A stretch of DNA of 64,000 bases, taken from assembly GCA_964623055.1 (NCBI GenBank), contig CAZURK010000023.1:1-64000 (forward strand), given 5' to 3'. Each line of letters starts with the position of its first letter. Positions within the stretch are counted from its first letter, which is position 1. This stretch comes from JADHUC01 sp964623055 (GTDB taxonomy: Bacteria; Planctomycetota; Planctomycetia; Pirellulales; Pirellulaceae). A model generated the notes under the pieces. The model worked only from the letters and a program-made list of their open reading frames with translations, searched no databases and was not told where the DNA came from. Below are positions 59,614 to 64,000 of the stretch, in pieces. A program made the position numbers and the translations under genes.

Positions 59614-60804
59614 TCAGGGCTGGTTCTTGGGTTTGGCTGCGGTCGGGGGTCTCCAGCCTATCACACAATCCGGCAGAGCCTTCTGGAACTCCTTGACACC
59701 TTCATTAGTGACGTGCGTCTCGATGAGGTTCAGATTCCTGAGGCTTGTCAGGCCCTTGAGATTCCCCAGCCCAGCGTTCGTGACCCGCGTGTGGTTGAGA
59801 CGCAGGGATTCGAGGTTACTTAGTCCGCTGAGGTGTTCGAGTTCAGCATCCGTGACCTGCGTGTAGCCAAGGTACAGCTCTTTGAGGTTGGGCAACCCCT
59901 TGAGATGTACCAGCCCAGTGCCGGTGATATGCGTTTCGTTGAGCACCAACGATTCGAGTTGTGTCAGCCCCTTGAGAATCTCCAGCCCAGCATCCGTGAC
60001 TTGCGTGCCGGAAAGGTACAACCTCTTGAGGTTAGTCAACTCCTTGAGATGCTTTAGCCCGGCGTCTGTGACTTGCGTTCCAGAAAGATCCAGTCTTCTG
60101 ATGTTGGTCAGCCGCTTGAGATGCTTTAGACCACCGTCCGAGACTTTCGTGTCCCAGAGTTGCAGGTACAAGAGGTCTTCAAGCCCGCTGAGATGCTCCA
60201 GCCCAGCGTCCGTGACTTGCGTGCCACCGAGCTCCAGCCTCTTGAGGGCAGTCAGACCTTTCAGATGCTCCATGACTATCTCGGGGCGGTCTTCGTCAGA
60301 GTCAGCCAACACGCCAACGACGTCCGAAAACAGATCTTCACCCATCAATCCCATCAGCCATTCCGGGGCAGGCGGTTCCGATTCAGGGGCGAATCCAGTT
60401 TCATCAAATACCTTCCACGCCTTCCACTGGTAATCCCGCTTAACCCACAGCCCCGCCTTCCTGATCGCCACAACCGTCTTTCGCTGTCGTTCAGCCTGTC
60501 GCATCTTCGCCGCAAACCAACAACACGAGACAGCGACGGCGACGACCAGCACCACGAGTGACCGGACACTGAATTGAAACCGCCACCGGAGAATCAGACT
60601 AACGCTGAGCCAGAGCAACATCACGACAATGGCCAGGCAAGCGGCGGCCACAGCGATCAGGACGGTCCAGCCCTTCTTCTCGTTGAAGGCAAACCACCGG
60701 AACTGCTCGGATACGAACAGAAATCCCTCGACGGCGAGCAATCCAATGATCAACCGATCTGGCGAGAGGCGGAACCATCGACGTTTGGGGGCGGAGTCAG
60801 GCAT
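59614..60804 (-). CDS. Membrane-anchored leucine-rich-repeat protein
   Basis: 396 aa. Three N-terminal membrane helices (LIIGLLAVEGFLFVSEQFRW; TVLIAVAAACLAIVVMLLWL; SLVVLVVAVAVSCCWFA) precede a short region. About nine LRRs of 24 aa follow, of the planctomycete/GALA-like consensus LKxLTxLxxLxLxxTQVTDA GLxH, for example LKHLKELTNLKRLYLSGTQV and LEHLSGLSNLESLRLNHTRV. LRRs would face the outside or the periplasm. Role: protein-protein interaction; partner unknown. It is a single gene; its stop is 68 bp from that of the convergent eboD-like gene. Confidence 0.88.
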   Translation of the reverse strand: MPDSAPKRRWFRLSPDRLIIGLLAVEGFLFVSEQFRWFAFNEKKGWTVLIAVAAACLAIVVMLLWLSVSLILRWRFQFSVRSLVVLVVAVAVSCCWFAAKMRQAERQRKTVVAIRKAGLWVKRDYQWKAWKVFDETGFAPESEPPAPEWLMGLMGEDLFSDVVGVLADSDEDRPEIVMEHLKGLTALKRLELGGTQVTDAGLEHLSGLEDLLYLQLWDTKVSDGGLKHLKRLTNIRRLDLSGTQVTDAGLKHLKELTNLKRLYLSGTQVTDAGLEILKGLTQLESLVLNETHITGTGLVHLKGLPNLKELYLGYTQVTDAELEHLSGLSNLESLRLNHTRVTNAGLGNLKGLTSLRNLNLIETHVTNEGVKEFQKALPDCVIGWRPPTAAKPKNQP

Positions 60805-61305
60805 GATAACAGCGAACCTTTTCCAAAGCGCACAGTATCAGTTTACCGTCATGGCGCGCTCCGTTGGAAGAGAATTCGGCGCGAAACCACCCGTCGCAGG
60901 CCCAAGACTTCCGCGAACCAACAGGAAAAGGGCCTTCACGAAATGGAGAGGGAAACATAGGGCTGCCGGATGGAGCGGCGCGGGTGCTGTTTCGCGGGCA
61001 CCCACGCTGAAGCATGGGGCTAATACCGCTTGCGCGGCAGAACGGGCGTGAACGCCCCTACGTCTTCGTGTTCCCGCTACGTCGAATGGTATCCAGGCTC
61101 CGAGCGTTGTTTGGTAAGCCACCACCAACGGGACAGAAGCTTACAAGAGGCTAACGACGCCTGATCCAGCGGAAATACGGAGATACCCGATTCGTGGTCG
61201 CCCTGAATTCGCGGGGCGGGCGAATATTTCCCCGGGAATTCAGGGCGACCACGAATTGCATCTACGCACCGCCTTTCCCTACCTGCCACGCACGCCGGTC
61301 GGTTT
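60805..61305. other. Non-coding gap with a perfect palindromic repeat
   Basis: 500 bp between the LRR gene start and the lysA stop. I find no gene. It contains a perfect 20-bp inverted repeat, arms 61191-61210 (TTCGTGGTCGCCCTGAATTC) and 61236-61255, loop 25, about 50 bp after lysA, where it could act as a terminator or REP element. Confidence 0.6.
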
Positions 61306-62577
61306 CTATTCAGATGGAATGGATTCGTTGCGCACCAAATCTTCGAATGTCTGGCGAGCGCGGACTAGGTGCGGCTGCTCGTTGCGGATGAGCACTTCGG
61401 CACACATTGATTTTGAGTTGTAGTTCGACCCCATCACGGAACCGTATGCACCGGCGCACTGAATTACCAGATAGTCCCCAACGCTGGCCACCGGCAGGGA
61501 ACGCTTCGAGACGTAGCCGCCTTCCTCCTGCGTGAAGATATCGCCGGATTCGCATAGCGGGCCGCCAACCGCCACCTCCTCCATCGGTCGCGTCGTGTCG
61601 CCGTCGGCCGGTGCTATGGCTATGGGATGGTAGGCGCCGTAGAGGATGGGCCGTGCTAGGTTGTTGAATCCGGCGTCTACCAGATAGAAGAGATTGTCGC
61701 CTTGGCGCTTGACCGCCCGGATTTCGGCGATCAAATAACCGCTCTCCGCGGATACATACCGCCCGGGTTCAATTTCCAGCGTCACCTCGTGACCGAATTC
61801 GCTTTCCAGACGCTTCCGCGCTTCATCCCACAGACGGAAATACTCGTCCAGGTCGATGTAGGATTCGTCTTCGTTGTACGGTACCGGAAGACCGCCGCCG
61901 GCGCTGATCGTGGTGATCGTTCGACCCGCGGTCAACGCCGCCTTTTCCATGGCCACGCAGACATCTTTCAAATGGCCCAGGTCCGTCCCTGACCCGATGT
62001 GCATGTGTAGTCCGGTGACTCCCAGGCCCCACTGGTCCGCCCGGCGCAAGCAGTCGTCCAGTTGTTCGTGCCAAATGCCGTGCTTCGAGCGGTCGCCCCC
62101 TGTATTCGTCTTTTCGCTGTGCCCGTGTCCAAAGCCAGGATTGATCCGCATGGTGATATTGCGGCCCGGTGCGACCTCGCCATACTGGTCGATCATGTCG
62201 GACGAACCGACGTTCACGTGTATGTGGTGCTCGATGACCACCTCGAGCGATTCGCGATCGAAGATATCGGCGGTGTAGATGATCGGCGGCGGATTGCCCT
62301 GCGGCTCGAACCCCGCGGCAAGAGCACGACGGATTTCGTTGGTGCTGACCGTGTCGACCGCCGCGCCGCACCGGCGCACCAGATCCAGAATCGCCAGATT
62401 CGAGCATGCCTTCTGTGCATACCGAATGACATCGAACGCCTTCAGATCATCGATCCGCTCAACGATCTTCGCGGCGTCATAGACGTACACAGGCGTGCCA
62501 AAACGCTCGGCTAGATCGATGACCGGCACACCGGCGATTTCAGTGAGAATCGTGGGAAAGGGCGCTACTTCGGGCAT
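61306..62577 (-). CDS. lysA: Diaminopimelate decarboxylase
   Basis: 423 aa. PLP-dependent alanine-racemase-like barrel: the Schiff-base lysine is K56 in IRYAQKACSNLAILDL (YA-K-A-N type motif). Phosphate and substrate motifs: NPGFGHGHSEKTNTGGDRSK HGIW, GLHMHIGSG, ISAGGGLPVPYNEDE, EIEPGRYVSAESGYLIAEIR, GPLCESGDIF, IQCAGAYGSVMGSNYNSK. It makes L-lysine from meso-diaminopimelate. The CESxD motif (cysteine in the active site) is intact. Single gene; other lysine genes are not seen. Confidence 0.97.
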   Translation of the reverse strand: MPEVAPFPTILTEIAGVPVIDLAERFGTPVYVYDAAKIVERIDDLKAFDVIRYAQKACSNLAILDLVRRCGAAVDTVSTNEIRRALAAGFEPQGNPPPIIYTADIFDRESLEVVIEHHIHVNVGSSDMIDQYGEVAPGRNITMRINPGFGHGHSEKTNTGGDRSKHGIWHEQLDDCLRRADQWGLGVTGLHMHIGSGTDLGHLKDVCVAMEKAALTAGRTITTISAGGGLPVPYNEDESYIDLDEYFRLWDEARKRLESEFGHEVTLEIEPGRYVSAESGYLIAEIRAVKRQGDNLFYLVDAGFNNLARPILYGAYHPIAIAPADGDTTRPMEEVAVGGPLCESGDIFTQEEGGYVSKRSLPVASVGDYLVIQCAGAYGSVMGSNYNSKSMCAEVLIRNEQPHLVRARQTFEDLVRNESIPSE

Positions 62578-62653
62578 TGGTCGTTCCTTCTTGGAGTACT
62601 TACTTAGAGCAAGCTAAAGGGTTGCCACCCGTGGCCGGAGGATGCAAACAAGT

Positions 62654-62735
62654 AGGTCCCGCTTGCCGAGCGGGACCTGTATTGCGCATGGACGGTCGTG
62701 TCGAGCGTGCAGGTCCCTTCCGGCAGAAGGGACCT
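62654..62735. repeat. Pair of REP-like hairpins (AGGTCCC family)
   Basis: Two palindromes: 62654-62678 (AGGTCCCGCTTGCCGAGCGG GACCT) and 62711-62735 (AGGTCCCTTCCGGCAGAAGG GACCT). They share AGGTCCC/GGGACCT stems but differ in the loops. They occupy the gap between lysA and the DHODH-like gene. The remainder of 62578-62839 shows no gene. Confidence 0.8.
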
Positions 62736-62839
62736 ACTGATCGCGCGCAGCCTACGGCATTGCCTGACGCGCACCATGCAGGACGGCCCTAGCTGTAGTC
62801 GAACCGCCCCGCTAGCATTCCGCAGCCAGTTTCTCGCGA

Positions 62840-63847
62840 CTACATGCCTTCTGTCGTATACGACACAAGGGCCTTGGTGTAGTTCGCGCGTTCCAGGACG
62901 CTGGGATCCGGACAATGGACCCGACTCATGCTACCCTTCAGTTGCTCGACGGATTCGTATTCATTCTCCTCCAGCCAACTGACCAGTTCTTCGAGCAATT
63001 GGCCCGGATGGCCAAGCCCGCGCTGCAGCAAGACCGATGCCATCATGGTGATGTCGGCGCCGGCCAGAAGAGCCTTGATGACGTCCTCTGTAAAGTGAAC
63101 GCCGCTGGTCGCGGCCAGCGATGCGGATACCTGATCTCGAAGAATGGCAATCCATCGCATCGGCAAACGCAGTTCGTCACGCGTGCTCAATAGCAGGGTC
63201 GGCTTGAACTGCAAGGCTTCCAGATCCATATCCGGATCGAGGTACCGGTTGAACAGTACCAAGCCGTCCGCACCTGCCTCGACCAATCGGCCGGCAAGCT
63301 TCGGAAAACCGCTGAAGAAGGGGCCGATCTTGACCGCCAATGGAATCGACAGCGTTTCCTTGACTGCGGCCGTCAGGTCCACGTACCGCTGTTCGATGTC
63401 AGCGCTGGACATGTCAGCATCGGTGGCCACGAAGTAGATGTTCAGCTCCAGCGCGTCAGCGCCGGCCTCCTGCATCAACTTGGCGTAGCGAGTCCAACCG
63501 CCCATTTCGGTACCGTTCAGACTCGCGATCAAGGGTACCGTGACGTCCTTCTTCGCCTGCTCGATGGTATCGAGGTAAGCCTGCGGACCCGAACGGTACT
63601 CCTGCGGCTCGGGGAAGAAAGACAATGCTTCGGCATAGCTTTCGGTGCCAAAGTCCTGCAGGTCGCTCATCGCCGTGTCTTCGTGAACAATTTGCTCTTC
63701 GAACAGCGATGGCATCACGACGGCAGCAAGTCCGGCATCCTCCAATCGTTTGATACCATCGGCTTTCTGCGACAGCGGGCTGGCGGCAGCTACCAAGGGG
63801 TTCTTCAGTTTCATGCCCAAATATGTGGTGCTAAGATCTACACTCAT
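62840..63847 (-). CDS. Dihydroorotate dehydrogenase-like protein (PFOR-associated)
   Basis: 335 aa. FMN-barrel protein of the DHOD superfamily: STTYLGMKLKNPLVAAASPL SQKADGIKRLEDAGLAAVVM, VPLIASLNGTEMGGWTRYAK, LELNIYFVATDADMSS, PLAVKIGPFFSGFPKLAGRL VEAGADGLVLFNRYLDPDMD and DITMMASVLLQRG. The substrate-site Cys or Ser of true PyrD is not obvious. It overlaps by 4 bp (ATGA) the end of a pyruvate:ferredoxin oxidoreductase gene, an arrangement known for DHODH-like proteins in planctomycetes, so it may be a redox partner of that enzyme rather than a pyrimidine gene. Confidence 0.9.
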   Translation of the reverse strand: MSVDLSTTYLGMKLKNPLVAAASPLSQKADGIKRLEDAGLAAVVMPSLFEEQIVHEDTAMSDLQDFGTESYAEALSFFPEPQEYRSGPQAYLDTIEQAKKDVTVPLIASLNGTEMGGWTRYAKLMQEAGADALELNIYFVATDADMSSADIEQRYVDLTAAVKETLSIPLAVKIGPFFSGFPKLAGRLVEAGADGLVLFNRYLDPDMDLEALQFKPTLLLSTRDELRLPMRWIAILRDQVSASLAATSGVHFTEDVIKALLAGADITMMASVLLQRGLGHPGQLLEELVSWLEENEYESVEQLKGSMSRVHCPDPSVLERANYTKALVSYTTEGM

Positions 63848-64000
63848 GCTTTCACCTCCTTCTCAGCTTTCGCGTCGTTTGCGTCGTCGGACGACGCTTT
63901 GCCCGTCAGTTCCTCGGCCACCGCGCGATCGACGCCGGCCAATGCTTCGTACATATGCCATCGCTTGAGGATGTCGCGCTGGCCCAATTCAAGCAACCGT
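63844..64000 (-). CDS. nifJ: C-terminal end of pyruvate:ferredoxin (flavodoxin) oxidoreductase (cut by window edge)
   Basis: My translation of the minus strand from the edge gives RLLELGQRDILKRWHMYEAL AGVDRAVAEELTGKASSDDA and a lysine-rich tail ending at TGA 63844. The R-x-R/K-W-x-x-Y-x-x-x-A end is typical of the last helix of NifJ-type pyruvate:ferredoxin oxidoreductase. The stop overlaps the start of the DHODH-like gene (ATGA). Only about 51 codons are visible, so the identification rests on this motif and on the neighbour. Confidence 0.65.
   Translation of the reverse strand, partial: RLLELGQRDILKRWHMYEALAGVDRAVAEELTGKASSDDANDAKAEKEVKA

Overview
The window looks like chromosomal DNA of a planctomycete, probably of the Pirellulales type. 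Markers are: a sulfatase; DUF1080, ThuA and Tat-signal sugar-isomerase genes; FG-GAP/VCBS secreted proteins; a neutral-ceramidase-like protein; an ECF sigma factor overlapping a giant Ser/Thr kinase; a planctomycete-type LEPR-like N-terminal motif; a squalene-hopene cyclase; and many interspersed palindromic repeats. The start of a pyruvate:ferredoxin oxidoreductase end at the right edge hints at anaerobic or facultative metabolism. No rRNA or tRNA was seen.

Layout. 0-17 kb: accessory secreted enzymes (penicillin-acylase-like, TIM-barrel/esterase fusion, GH42-like, BNR propeller, two NodB-like deacetylase relatives, glycosidase-like protein), a sigma/anti-sigma/FG-GAP operon, and several decayed genes (Gfo/Idh/MocA tail, a Tat-signal stub, an IS1182-like remnant). 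18-28 kb: housekeeping block. On the minus strand run infC, SRP RNA, dnaX, ybaB, recR and rpoN; on the plus strand runs a complete nitrogen-sensing operon amt-glnK-glnD. 28-34.6 kb: propeller protein, sulfatase, ThuA and hopene cyclase. 34.6-40.3 kb: a proline-rich repeat protein with an LESR motif, divergent from an ECF sigma/kinase pair. 40.5-49.6 kb: a tripartite MacAB-TolC-like efflux system whose parts lie on both sides of a cluster of five small accessory genes. 49.7-64 kb: ceramidase-like and VCBS operon, trxB, two sugar isomerases, trpE, an EboD-like cyclase, an LRR membrane protein, lysA, a dihydroorotate-dehydrogenase-like protein and the end of nifJ.

Most notable: (i) the five small genes at 43.2-46.4 kb are separated by ~130-150 bp related sequences whose ends resemble integron core sites and whose arms covary in two copies, so this is probably an integron-type cassette array lacking an integrase in view (CALIN-like); (ii) dnaX carries an A9 run with nearby stops in both shifted frames, as expected for making gamma and tau by slippage; (iii) infC can only start at a non-canonical codon, most likely ATC; (iv) an SRP RNA gene with its own promoter sits between infC and dnaX; (v) a LESR-motif secreted protein carries about eight proline-rich repeats.
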